Shown here: piece by piece, positions 1 to 7,945 of the stretch | How the letters are laid out: each line of letters opens with the position of its first letter | Position numbering within the stretch: the first letter of the stretch is position 1 | From: an uncultured beta proteobacterium | GTDB taxonomy: Bacteria > Pseudomonadota > Gammaproteobacteria > Burkholderiales > SG8-39 | Reading direction: 5' to 3' | Length of the DNA: 48,000 nucleotides | Assembly: GCA_903928055.1 (NCBI GenBank) | Contig: CAIYPG010000005.1 | Location: forward strand, 1-48,000 | Program-made: the position numbers and the translations under genes | Notes under the pieces: model-generated | What the model was told of the DNA's origin: nothing | Databases searched by the model: none | Seen by the model: only the letters and a program-made list of their open reading frames with translations

Positions 1-2
1 AC

Positions 3-341
3 GAGCGCGCCGCCTTCCTCGTTCAGCACTGGGGCAAGCAGGAACCCGACGGCACCGTCGTGCGCCGCGCCGATCCGGCGCACAAGCGCGTCAATCCGCT
101 GCCCTTTCCGGCCAATGACATCATGGACTGCTGGGAGCAGACCGAGGCTCAGGTGCTGTGGATCGCCGGCGGACAGTCCGGACTGATGGAGCGCATGATG
201 GCCGACCCGCAGGGCTTCGAGGACCGCAAGTCCTGCTACAAGGATCTGCAGATCGAGACCGTCGAGGATTCGGGCCACAACATCCACCAGGACCAGCCGG
301 AGCAGCTCGCCGCACTGGTCGAACGCTTCATGCTGGGTTGA
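3..341 (+). CDS. Alpha/beta hydrolase, C-terminal part (5' truncated by window)
   Basis: The frame is open from the left edge, so the gene begins outside the window; 112 residues are visible. The strand VLWIAGGQSGLMERM followed by a helix is the usual loop carrying the acid of an alpha/beta hydrolase. The SGHNIHQDQPEQLA segment near the end holds the catalytic histidine, and ALVERFM is the closing helix. The nucleophile lies in the missing part. The TGA stop is at 339-341 and the next gene begins within a few bases, which points to one operon with the acyl-CoA synthetase. The substrate cannot be told from this fragment. Confidence 0.8.
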   Translation, partial: ERAAFLVQHWGKQEPDGTVVRRADPAHKRVNPLPFPANDIMDCWEQTEAQVLWIAGGQSGLMERMMADPQGFEDRKSCYKDLQIETVEDSGHNIHQDQPEQLAALVERFMLG

Positions 342-349
342 GCACGACA

Positions 350-2074
350 GTGCATCGCGTGCAAACCAACCTGCAGCGGCTGTTCGAACCGCGCTCCATC
401 GCGATCGTCGGCGCATCGCCCGAGCCGAAGAAGATCCCCGGCATGATCGTCGACTTCCTGCGCAAGAGCGGCTTTGCCGGCAAGGTCTATCCGGTCAATC
501 CGCGCTACGAGAAGATCCACGAATTCACCTGCTATCCGAACGTCGATGCGTTGCCGGAGACACCCGACCTGGTCGTGGTGGTCATTCCGGTGGCCGTGGC
601 CTTCGATGCCGTCGAGGCCGCGGCGCGGCGCGGCGTGCCATTCTGCCTCCTGATGAGCGGCGGCTTCGGCGAAGGTCGCACCGGCGATGCCGGCCGCGCG
701 CGCCATGCGCGGCTGCTCGAAGTGTGTCGGGCCAGCGGCATGCATGTCGTCGGCCCGAACACCGTGGGCATGGTGAACTTCCGCCACAGGATGCCGCTCA
801 CCTTTGCCGACTGGTACGGCCGCGACACCGGCCAGCGCGGCGGCGTGGCGATCGTCACTCACAGCGGCAGCGTCGGCGGACTGATCTTCTCGTCGCTGCA
901 GTTGAACCGCATCGGCGTGGACTACTGGGTGGGCCTCGGCAATGAGGCCACGCTGGAGACCGCCCACTTCATTTCGCACTTCAGCACGCTGCCCGACATC
1001 CACACCGTCATCTGCTACATGGAAGGCGTGCAGGACGGCCGCCATTTCATGGCCGCTGCCGAACAGGCGCGCAAGGCTGGCAAGCGCGTCGTGGTCGTGA
1101 AGGCCGGCGACCATCCGGAGTCGGTGCGCTCCACGCTGTCGCACACCGGCAAGAATCCATCCTTCGGCGAAGTCTATGCAGGAGCGCTTCGCCAGTGCGG
1201 CGTCATCCAGGCAAAATCGCTCGCTGAACTCGCCTATGTGATGACACTGATCACCACGGTCGGCGACCGGCTCGGCAACCATATCGGCATCATCTCCGCA
1301 TCAGGCGGCGCGAACTCGCTGATCGCGGACCATGTGGTGAACGCGGGACTCGCGCTGCCGGAACTGCCGCAGGCGCTGCAACAGGAACTGAACAAGGTCA
1401 TCCCCGAATACGGCTCATCGCAGAATCCGGTGGACCTCTCGGCCGACGTGATTTCGCGCGGTGAAATCCTGCATGGCACGCTGGCGCTGATCCACGACGA
1501 ACCCACAGTGGACGCCTGGCTGGTGTTCGGCCGCCCCATCATCGACCGCTACGCCGATGCGCTGATCACCTTTGCGGAATCTTCACCCAAGGCCATGATC
1601 GTCTGCTGCGGCGTGCCGCTGGCCCCCGAGATGCATGAACGGCTGCAGCAGCACAACATTGCCGTGCTGGCCGACCCCGAGCTGTGCCTGCGCGCCCTCG
1701 CTCGCATACAGCGCGCCGCGTTCGTACCGGGCACCGCGCTGAAGATCGACGCCGTGGAACTGGAAGACTCCGCTGGCGGCAAACCCGTCCTCACGATTGC
1801 CATCGAACAGGACCGCGATTTCGGCGCCGTGGTTTCGCTGAGTGCCGCACCCACCTTTGGCCGCCCCTCAGAGCGCATCGTGCGCGTGCTGCCGGCGACG
1901 GCGCTTGACCTGGAAGACGCCGTGCTCGAACTGCACCACCTGCACGGCGGCCTGCCCGCCGCCACCGAAGACATCGTGGCCGCGCTGTATTCACTGACGC
2001 GCCTGCATGCCGAAGGCACGGCGCACGTTGACCTTTCTGTTGAAGCCGGCGTGCTGCGGCGAGTCGGATCATGA
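350..2074 (+). CDS. NDP-forming acyl-CoA synthetase-like protein with reduced ATP-grasp region
   Basis: About 574 residues from GTG 350; TTG 338 and GTG 359 are other possible starts, and none has a clear ribosome site. Residues 8-110 form the CoA-binding Rossmann domain (LFEPRSIAIVGASPEPKK). The ligase domains follow, with THSGSVGG and the SHTG histidine that is phosphorylated in ADP-forming acyl-CoA synthetases. The last 100 residues (EQDRDFGAVVSLS, VRVLPATALDLEDAVLEL) align by eye with only the C-terminal half of the ATP-grasp domain seen in the full-length homologue at 35571-37694. The lysine/HK-EVGGV half is absent. It probably forms or cleaves an acyl-CoA, or is a regulatory relative; nucleotide use without the complete grasp is doubtful unless a separate subunit supplies it. 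It is tightly coupled to the hydrolase upstream. Confidence 0.82.
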   Translation: MHRVQTNLQRLFEPRSIAIVGASPEPKKIPGMIVDFLRKSGFAGKVYPVNPRYEKIHEFTCYPNVDALPETPDLVVVVIPVAVAFDAVEAAARRGVPFCLLMSGGFGEGRTGDAGRARHARLLEVCRASGMHVVGPNTVGMVNFRHRMPLTFADWYGRDTGQRGGVAIVTHSGSVGGLIFSSLQLNRIGVDYWVGLGNEATLETAHFISHFSTLPDIHTVICYMEGVQDGRHFMAAAEQARKAGKRVVVVKAGDHPESVRSTLSHTGKNPSFGEVYAGALRQCGVIQAKSLAELAYVMTLITTVGDRLGNHIGIISASGGANSLIADHVVNAGLALPELPQALQQELNKVIPEYGSSQNPVDLSADVISRGEILHGTLALIHDEPTVDAWLVFGRPIIDRYADALITFAESSPKAMIVCCGVPLAPEMHERLQQHNIAVLADPELCLRALARIQRAAFVPGTALKIDAVELEDSAGGKPVLTIAIEQDRDFGAVVSLSAAPTFGRPSERIVRVLPATALDLEDAVLELHHLHGGLPAATEDIVAALYSLTRLHAEGTAHVDLSVEAGVLRRVGS

Positions 2075-2096
2075 TGCTAAAGCGCACGACATCCTT

Positions 2097-2175
2097 CCCT
2101 CATCCCAACCCTTCTCCCCCGGGGAGAAGGACTCGTCTTCCCTCTCCCTCGGGGAGAGGGACTGAGGGTGAGGGA
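2097..2175. repeat. REP-like double hairpin element, copy 1
   Basis: Intergenic sequence begins CCCTCATCCCAACCC and ends GGGTGAGGGA. Two inner hairpins lie between: CCTTCTCCCC/GGGGAGAAGG (2110-2130) and CCCTCTCC/GGAGAGGG (2140-2160). The same architecture recurs at 6737-6815. This CCCTCACCCC...CTCTCCC type is a known extragenic palindrome found in many proteobacteria. It could protect transcript ends or attenuate transcription between the synthetase and the thiolase-like gene. Confidence 0.85.
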
Positions 2176-2207
2176 ATGTTTTTGATTGACTCAGGGAGGC
2201 AATAGGA

Positions 2208-3368
2208 ATGGCCGCCATCGCCGGCATTGCCGAACTGCCGCAGGGACGCTCTGACCTGCCCAATACCATGGCGCTGCATCAGCGCCTGGCGCAGATGGCC
2301 GTCGCCGATGCCGGCCTGGCACTGAAGGACGTGGATGCCATCCTCACGGTATCGCCGCGCGCCGACCCTTACCTGATCCACGCCACCGGCGTGGCCGAAC
2401 ACCTCGGCCTGCAGCCCGCGGTGACGCTCACGGTCGAGGCCGGCGGCGCCGCGCCTGCCACCATGGTCGAGGCCGCGCGCGGCCTGATCGCCAGCGGCAC
2501 AGCGCATACGGTGCTGTGCATCGCCGCCGACATGCCCCTGGGCGGAGTCACCCGCAACACCTACGTCAATACGCTCGCCGAAGTCGGCCCGGTGCATCCG
2601 GACCTGGAGCGCCCTTACGGTCCCAGCGTGCCGGCGATGTTCGCCCTCGTCGCGCGCGCCCACATGGACCGCTACGGCACGAAACCCGAACACCTTGCCG
2701 CAGTGGCGATACAGAACCGCCGCGCCGCCATGCGTCACCCGAACGCGCATTACCGCGAGGCCTTCGACATCGCCGCCTACCTGGCGAGCAAGATGATTGC
2801 CGATCCGCTGCGTCTGCTCGATTGCGCGCCGGTGTCCGACGGCGGCGGTGCCTTCGTCGTAACCTCCGCGGAACGGGCGAGGCACCTGCGCGCAAAACCC
2901 GTGGACGTGCTCGCCACCGGTTTCTCCTCGGGGCATATGCACCTGTCTGCCGCCGCCTCCCTCACGGGTTTCGGCGCAGGCGAGGCGCTGGAGCGCGCGC
3001 TGGCCCATGCGCACCTCAGCCGCGACAGCCTGGACATGGCCATGGTCTACGACTGCTTCACGATCGCCATGCTGGTCAACCTCGAGGATCTGGGCTTCGT
3101 CGCCAAGGGCGAAGCCGGCCCGGCCTTTGTCGATGGACTGTTCGAGCCGGAGGGCATCAGCGGCTCGCTTGCCGTGAACACCCATGGCGGCCTGCTGTCG
3201 CATGGCCATCCGGCGCGTGCCGGCGGCATGGGCCACCTGATCGAAGCCGTCGTGCAGTTGCGCCGTGAGGCCGATGCGCGCCAGCTCGACAAGGCCGACA
3301 TCGCCATGGTGCACGGCATGGGCGGCGTGTTTGCCACGCATGGCGTGCTGCTGCTGGGGGCCTCGTGA
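2208..3368 (+). CDS. Thiolase-like protein (SCP-x/Ltp type) lacking the nucleophilic cysteine
   Basis: 386 residues; ATG with GGGAGG about 10 bases upstream. It has the two-lobed thiolase fold of the SCP-x/acetyl-CoA acetyltransferase group: DCAPVSDGGGAFVV (205-218), VYDCFTIAML (280-289), NTHGG (324-328) and the GHP histidine motif at 333-335. Counting back from the LIASG helix end, Gly80 sits where thiolases carry the acyl-accepting cysteine; the nearest cysteine (104) is in another strand. A beta-ketothiolase reaction by the normal route is therefore unlikely. SCP-x proteins lacking this cysteine that pair with a DUF35 protein include the Ltp2 retro-aldolases of steroid side-chain breakdown. 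The stop overlaps the start of a DUF35 gene by four bases. Inference: a retro-aldolase or CoA-ester lyase in acyl-CoA degradation. Confidence 0.85.
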   Translation: MAAIAGIAELPQGRSDLPNTMALHQRLAQMAVADAGLALKDVDAILTVSPRADPYLIHATGVAEHLGLQPAVTLTVEAGGAAPATMVEAARGLIASGTAHTVLCIAADMPLGGVTRNTYVNTLAEVGPVHPDLERPYGPSVPAMFALVARAHMDRYGTKPEHLAAVAIQNRRAAMRHPNAHYREAFDIAAYLASKMIADPLRLLDCAPVSDGGGAFVVTSAERARHLRAKPVDVLATGFSSGHMHLSAAASLTGFGAGEALERALAHAHLSRDSLDMAMVYDCFTIAMLVNLEDLGFVAKGEAGPAFVDGLFEPEGISGSLAVNTHGGLLSHGHPARAGGMGHLIEAVVQLRREADARQLDKADIAMVHGMGGVFATHGVLLLGAS

Positions 3369-3781
3369 AACATCCCGCACCGCGCGCCAATTCGACATCA
3401 GCCTTTCATTTCGAGGCCGCGAAGGACGGACGCCTCATGCTGCCGTACTGCACGGCCTGTGAGAAATACCACTGGCCGCTGCGCGCGGCCTGCCCGCATT
3501 GCGGCGCAGAGGCTGAAAGCGGTGCCGGATGGCGTGAAGCGAAAGGCGGCGGCACCATCGCCAGCTACAGCGTGGTGGTGCGCGCGGTGAATCCCGAACT
3601 GAAGGACGACGCGCCCTATGTCATCGCCTTCGTCGAGCTCGATGAAGGCGTGCGCCTGTTCACGAACATCGTCAATGCCGCGCCCGAAGAACTACGCTGC
3701 GGCCAGCGCGTCCAGTGCCGCTTCGAGCCCTCCATGGACCCGGAACTGTGGGTGCCGGTATTCGCCCCCGAGAAAGCCTGA
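3365..3781 (+). CDS. DUF35 OB-fold protein with N-terminal zinc ribbon
   Basis: 138 residues from GTG 3365, overlapping the thiolase-like stop (GTGA). Four cysteines at 29, 32, 43 and 46 (C-x2-C-x10-C-x2-C) form the rubredoxin-like zinc ribbon. The OB fold follows, with GGGTIASYSVV, PYVIAFVELDEGVRLFTNIV and GQRVQCRFEP. Members are obligate partners of SCP-x thiolase-like enzymes, as in the ChsH2 DUF35/Ltp2 aldolase, where they help bind the acyl-CoA. Translational coupling to the thiolase-like gene supports a stable complex here. The length is normal for a stand-alone DUF35 protein. Confidence 0.9.
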   Translation: MKHPAPRANSTSAFHFEAAKDGRLMLPYCTACEKYHWPLRAACPHCGAEAESGAGWREAKGGGTIASYSVVVRAVNPELKDDAPYVIAFVELDEGVRLFTNIVNAAPEELRCGQRVQCRFEPSMDPELWVPVFAPEKA

Positions 3782-3784
3782 TCA

Positions 3785-4918
3785 ATGAATCACGACATTC
3801 CCGAAGAACTGCGCAAGCTCCAGGACCTGGCGCGCCACTACGTCGAGCGCGAACTGCGGCCGCACGAGGCCGAGGTGGACCGCACCAAGAACATGCCGCA
3901 CGACCTGTACGCGCGTCTTCGCAAGAAATCGCTGGAAGTGGGCCTCTTCGGCTACAACCTGCCGGTTGAAGTGGGCGGTCCTGGCATCCCCTGGCTGGGA
4001 CAGGTGCTGCTCCGTGAACAGCTCGGCCATGTGTCGCAGGCCATGGCCGATACGGTGGGACGCCCGCCGAAGGCCCTGCTCGCCTGCCAGGGCGAACAGC
4101 GCCAGCGCTACCTCGAGCCGGTGCTGCGCGCCGAAATGACCTGGGCCTTTGCGCTCACCGAACCAGAAGCCGGTTCGGATGCCGGCGCCATGCGCACCCG
4201 CGCCACAAAAACCGATGGCGGCTGGAAGCTGAACGGCACCAAGCAGTTCATTTCACATGGCGATTCCGCAGATGTCGTGATCGTCATCGCCAAGACGGAC
4301 GATGGCCTGCCCACCGCCTTCCTTGTGGAACGCGGCACGAAGGGCTTCAGCGTCGGCCGCGTGCATCCCAAGATGGGCTGGAACGGCTATCCGGTGGCGG
4401 AACTCCGTTTCGAGGATGCCTTCGTATCGGACGCACAGGTGCTGGGCAAACCCGGCGACGGCCTGCGCCTCGGGCTCTCGCAGATCGGCGAGGCCCGCAT
4501 GGGCGTGGCGGCGCACTGCGTCGGCATGGCGCAGCGCGCCTTCGATTACGTCCTCGAACATGCCAGGGTGCGCAAGCAGTTCGGCCAGGCACTCGCCTCC
4601 TTCCAGGGCCTGCAGTGGATGCTGGCCGAGATGGCGCTCGACATCGAACAGTCGCGCGCCCTGCTCTACGCCACCGCGCGCACGCTTGACCTTGCGAAGA
4701 GTCCCGGCGACGTGCGCATGGAGGTCTCCATGGCCAAGCTGTCCGCCTCCGAGATGGTCGGGCGCGTCGCCGACCGCGCAGTGCAGATCATGGGCGGCGC
4801 CGGCTACATGGCCGAATCACCGATCGAAATGATCTACCGCGATGCCCGCGCCTTCCGCATCGGCGAGGGCACCAGCGAAATCCAGAAGAACCAGATTGCC
4901 CGCAGCCTGCTGGGCTAG
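3785..4918 (+). CDS. Acyl-CoA dehydrogenase
   Basis: 377 residues, starting three bases after the DUF35 stop. This is a flavin-dependent alpha,beta-dehydrogenation enzyme with the N-terminal helical domain, the beta domain signature FALTEPEAGSDAGAMRT (122-138), and the C-terminal helical domain with KQFGQALASFQGLQ and QIMGGAGYM. The catalytic base is Glu361 in GEGTSEIQ, the position used by short- and medium-chain enzymes, so it should be active. It would pass electrons to ETF, which is not encoded here. Together with the thiolase-like/DUF35 pair and the ligase downstream it forms a beta-oxidation-like set. The chain or ring substrate is not evident. Confidence 0.93.
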   Translation: MNHDIPEELRKLQDLARHYVERELRPHEAEVDRTKNMPHDLYARLRKKSLEVGLFGYNLPVEVGGPGIPWLGQVLLREQLGHVSQAMADTVGRPPKALLACQGEQRQRYLEPVLRAEMTWAFALTEPEAGSDAGAMRTRATKTDGGWKLNGTKQFISHGDSADVVIVIAKTDDGLPTAFLVERGTKGFSVGRVHPKMGWNGYPVAELRFEDAFVSDAQVLGKPGDGLRLGLSQIGEARMGVAAHCVGMAQRAFDYVLEHARVRKQFGQALASFQGLQWMLAEMALDIEQSRALLYATARTLDLAKSPGDVRMEVSMAKLSASEMVGRVADRAVQIMGGAGYMAESPIEMIYRDARAFRIGEGTSEIQKNQIARSLLG

Positions 4919-4929
4919 GACATTCCGGT

Positions 4930-4993
4930 TTCAATTGATATCAATTCTGAAAATACAATAACGATTCAAGCAATTTTATAAAATAATTGTTAT
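4930..4993. promoter_or_regulatory. AT-rich control region with two dyads before the acyl-CoA ligase gene
   Basis: An abrupt AT-rich stretch of about 80 bases between GC-rich genes. It contains a perfect 14-base palindrome AATTGATATCAATT (4933-4946) and an inverted pair ATAACGATT (4958-4966) / AATTGTTAT (4985-4993) matching at 8 of 9 positions. No good Shine-Dalgarno precedes ATG 5004. The arrangement suits a promoter with an operator, so the ligase may be regulated separately from the genes upstream. The regulator is unknown. Confidence 0.5.
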
Positions 4994-5003
4994 CACGCGA
5001 TAA

Positions 5004-6710
5004 ATGAACCAGCGCACTGACACACCCCTCTCCGCCGAACTCGACACCTGGACATTCGGCCGCTTCATCGACGAGGTGGGCCGGCGGCATGCCCCGCTGC
5101 CAGGCATGGTTTCGAGCGATCACTCCAGCGGCAAGGCGCTGACAGGTCGCTGGACCTATGCCGAGATGGCCCGCGACGTGCAGGCGCTGCAATGGTCGCT
5201 GATGGACCTTGGCGTGCAGCCCGGCGAACGCGTCGGCGTCATGCTCTCCAGTTTCGCCGAGTGGGTGCTGTACCTGTTCGCGGTGACGCGCCTCGGCGCG
5301 GCCTTCGTGCCCATCAACATGCGCTTCAAGGCGCGCGAATTGCAGCATGTGCTGAAGCACTCCGGCGCGCGCACCCTGATCGCCACCGGCCGCTACCTCG
5401 GGCAGGACCATGCTGCGACGATTGCAGAGGTGTGCGGTGCACGCGGCGCCGACGGCCGCTTCGCCGGCCTGCCCGAACTGCAGCGGATGATCGGCGTGGG
5501 TGCCGCGCCCCATCCCGACGCAGTGGACACCGCCGAACTGCTGGCGCGCGGCCGCGCGAAGCTCGCAGCGCAGGGCGCCCCGTCGCGCGAAGACGACGCG
5601 CAAACTACGGCCATCCTGTTCTACACCTCGGGCACAACCTCCTTTCCCAAGGGCGTGCCGCTCAGCCACCACAACCTGCTCACGCACTCGGTGAAGGCCG
5701 GCGAGCTGCTGTCCATCCGTCCGGGCGAACGCGTGCTGACGCTGTATCCCTTCTTCGGCATCTCCGGCGGTGCGAACAAGGTGCTCTCCACGTTTGGCTG
5801 CGGCGCCTGCCTAGTATTCCAGGATGCGTACCGTCCCGCAGAGGCCTGCGACCTGCTGGAGCGAGAAGGCTGCACGGTGATCCATGCGGTGGACGTGCAG
5901 GTGCGCGAACTCGTGGCGGAATTGAAGCAGCGTGGCCACACCAACAACTCGGAGCGCCGCGGCACCATTGCCTTCATGGCCGGCGTCGATGCGCAACTGG
6001 CCAAGGACATGGGCACCGTCCTCGGCCTGTATCGCTTCATCCACCCCTACGGCATGACCGAAACGAATCCCATGGTGCTGCGCAATGAGCTGCACGACGC
6101 GTTCGAGGCCAGCGTGCGGCCGGGCGGTCGCGTCGCGCCGGACGTGGAGATCCGCGTCGTCGATCCGGAAACCGATGAGGACCGTGCGATCGACCAGCCC
6201 GGTGAAATCGTCATGCGCGGCAAGACCGTGACGAAGGAATACTTCAACGACCCCGAAGCAACCGCGGCAGCCTTCCGCAACGGCTGGTTCCATTCCGGAG
6301 ACCTCGGCGTGAAGACCGCCGAAGGCTTCATCTTCTATGTCGGCCGCCTGAAGGACATGCTGAAGGTCGGCGGCTTCAACGTCGCGCCGCAGGAAGTCGA
6401 GAGCTTCCTCCGAAGCCATGAGGCCGTGGCCGATGTCGCCGTCACCGGCGGCACGGACCCGCGCCTGGGCGAAGTGCCCGTGGCCTTCATCGTGCTCAAG
6501 CCCGGCGCCGCCATCACCGCGGATGCACTCCGGGAACACTGCAGGAAGAATGTCGCGAATTTCAAGGTGCCGCGCGAAATCTGGTTTGTCGACGCGCTGC
6601 CGTACCATACGGCGGCAAACGGCTCGAAGCTGCAACGCCACATCGTGCGCGACTGGGCCAAAGAGCACCAGGAGCGATCGTCGCAAACCAGGAACGCGTC
6701 TCCAAAATAA
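5004..6710 (+). CDS. AMP-forming acyl-CoA synthetase (ligase)
   Basis: 568 residues of the ANL superfamily. It shows the phosphate-binding loop YTSGTTSFPKG (207-217), the A5 motif YGMTETNP, the hinge region GRLKDMLKVGGFNV and the C-terminal lysine motif NGSKLQRH. It activates a carboxylic acid with ATP to the acyl-AMP and then the CoA thioester in the cytoplasm. The N-terminal part (TYAEMARDVQALQWSLMDLG, PINMRFKARELQHVLKHSGA) is typical of medium-chain or cyclohexane/aromatic carboxylate ligases. No leader ribosome site is visible, so translation may be weak or leaderless. It probably feeds the acyl-CoA dehydrogenase and thiolase-like/DUF35 enzymes upstream. Confidence 0.92.
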   Translation: MNQRTDTPLSAELDTWTFGRFIDEVGRRHAPLPGMVSSDHSSGKALTGRWTYAEMARDVQALQWSLMDLGVQPGERVGVMLSSFAEWVLYLFAVTRLGAAFVPINMRFKARELQHVLKHSGARTLIATGRYLGQDHAATIAEVCGARGADGRFAGLPELQRMIGVGAAPHPDAVDTAELLARGRAKLAAQGAPSREDDAQTTAILFYTSGTTSFPKGVPLSHHNLLTHSVKAGELLSIRPGERVLTLYPFFGISGGANKVLSTFGCGACLVFQDAYRPAEACDLLEREGCTVIHAVDVQVRELVAELKQRGHTNNSERRGTIAFMAGVDAQLAKDMGTVLGLYRFIHPYGMTETNPMVLRNELHDAFEASVRPGGRVAPDVEIRVVDPETDEDRAIDQPGEIVMRGKTVTKEYFNDPEATAAAFRNGWFHSGDLGVKTAEGFIFYVGRLKDMLKVGGFNVAPQEVESFLRSHEAVADVAVTGGTDPRLGEVPVAFIVLKPGAAITADALREHCRKNVANFKVPREIWFVDALPYHTAANGSKLQRHIVRDWAKEHQERSSQTRNASPK

Positions 6711-6736
6711 TGTTCAAGCGTCCGACTTGTTTCTTT

Positions 6737-6815
6737 CCCTCACCCCAACCCCTCTCCCCGGGGGAGAGGGGCTTTTCTCCCATCTCCCTCGGGGAGAAGG
6801 GCCGGGGATGAGGGA
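6737..6815. repeat. REP-like double hairpin element, copy 2
   Basis: Second copy of the element at 2097-2175, in the same orientation: CCCTCACCCCAACCCC, hairpin CCCTCTCCCC/GGGGGAGAGGG (about 6750-6770), second hairpin TCTCCCTCGGGGAGA (6783-6797), and end GGGGATGAGGGA. It lies just behind the ligase gene and before the first Bug gene, where it could act as a transcript-end structure. Confidence 0.85.
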
Positions 6816-6907
6816 GAATTTCGAGAAATGTCCTGACTTCATACCGCGCGACAGATTCGACACGCGGCTTTCATCGATGCATCGCTTCATGTACCGAGGA
6901 GGATTCA

Positions 6908-7900
6908 ATGAAACACGCACATGATCATTTCCGCAAACTGTGCGGATGGCTGCTCGCCGGTCCCCTGCTGTCTGCAGCAATTTTTTCCAATTCGGCACTG
7001 GCACAGACTTATCCGACCAAGGCCATCCGCTTCGTGATTCCCTTTGCGCCAGGCGGCGGCACCGACCTCATCGCCCGCGCCCTGGCCACACCGCTGTCAG
7101 AGGCGCTGGGCCAGCCGGTACTGGCGGACAACCGCGCCGGCGCAGGCGGCGTGCTGGGCGGCGACATCGTTGCCAAGGCTTCGCCCGACGGCTACACGCT
7201 GCTCATGGGAACGCCCGGAACACTCACCATCAATCCCAACCTGATGGCCAAGCCGCCCTATACCCTCAACGACTTCGCCCCCATCACCCAGGTCACCAGC
7301 AACCCCTTCGTGGTGCTCGTGAATCCGGCGGTGCCGGCCAACTCCATCAAGGAACTGATTGCCTATGCCAAAGCGAATCCCGGCAAGCTCAATTTCAGCT
7401 CGCCCGGCAACGGCTCGACCGGCCATCTGGCGGGCGAGCAGCTGAAAGCGCTGGCCGGCATCGACCTTGTGCACATTCCCTACAAGGGCAGCAACCAGAG
7501 CCTGCTCGATGTGGTCGCCGGACAGGTGCAGATGACCTTCGAGAACCTGCCGGTGGCGTTGCCGCAGGTGAAAGCCGGCAAGGTGCGCCTGCTGGCCGTG
7601 GGTTCACCGAAGCGCTCGTCCCAGGTGCCGGACGTGCCCACGGTGGCCGAGACCCTTCCCGGCTATGAGTCCACCACCGCCGCCGGCGTTCTGACCACGG
7701 CCAAGGCCCCGCCTGCCATCATTGCGCAGCTCAACCGCGAACTGGTGAAGATCATCAAGAGCGCACCCTTCCAGGACAAGCTGAAGGCCGACGGCTGGGA
7801 GATCATCGGCGGCACCCCCGAGCAGTACGCCACGCAACTGCGCCAGGAATCGGCGCTGATCGCGAAGATCGCCAAGGCGGCGAACATTACACTGGATTGA
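6908..7900 (+). CDS. Bug/TTT periplasmic tricarboxylate-type solute receptor
   Basis: 330 residues with a Sec signal peptide; likely cleavage after ALA at 30-32. The mature protein starts QTYPTKAIRFVIPFAPGGGTDLIAR, the Bug family hallmark. It goes on with NFSSPGNGSTGHLAGE, HIPYKGSNQSLLDVVAGQ and GKVRLLAVGSPKRSSQVPDVPT, all in the usual order for the two-lobed receptor of tripartite tricarboxylate transporters. ATG 6908 follows GAGGA. Members bind carboxylates or related anions in the periplasm. No TctA or TctB permease is adjacent. It sits 45 bases before a racemase-fold gene, probably in one transcript. Confidence 0.95.
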   Translation: MKHAHDHFRKLCGWLLAGPLLSAAIFSNSALAQTYPTKAIRFVIPFAPGGGTDLIARALATPLSEALGQPVLADNRAGAGGVLGGDIVAKASPDGYTLLMGTPGTLTINPNLMAKPPYTLNDFAPITQVTSNPFVVLVNPAVPANSIKELIAYAKANPGKLNFSSPGNGSTGHLAGEQLKALAGIDLVHIPYKGSNQSLLDVVAGQVQMTFENLPVALPQVKAGKVRLLAVGSPKRSSQVPDVPTVAETLPGYESTTAAGVLTTAKAPPAIIAQLNRELVKIIKSAPFQDKLKADGWEIIGGTPEQYATQLRQESALIAKIAKAANITLD

Positions 7901-7945
7901 TATCGCCACCTGGCGGCAGTCATCGAACACACAGGAGAATCCGCA

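Noticed and set aside
2100..3398. 432-codon open frame on the reverse strand
   Set aside because: It is the antisense shadow of the thiolase-like gene: His/Arg/Ala-rich with no recognisable fold, and the forward frame has clear family motifs.
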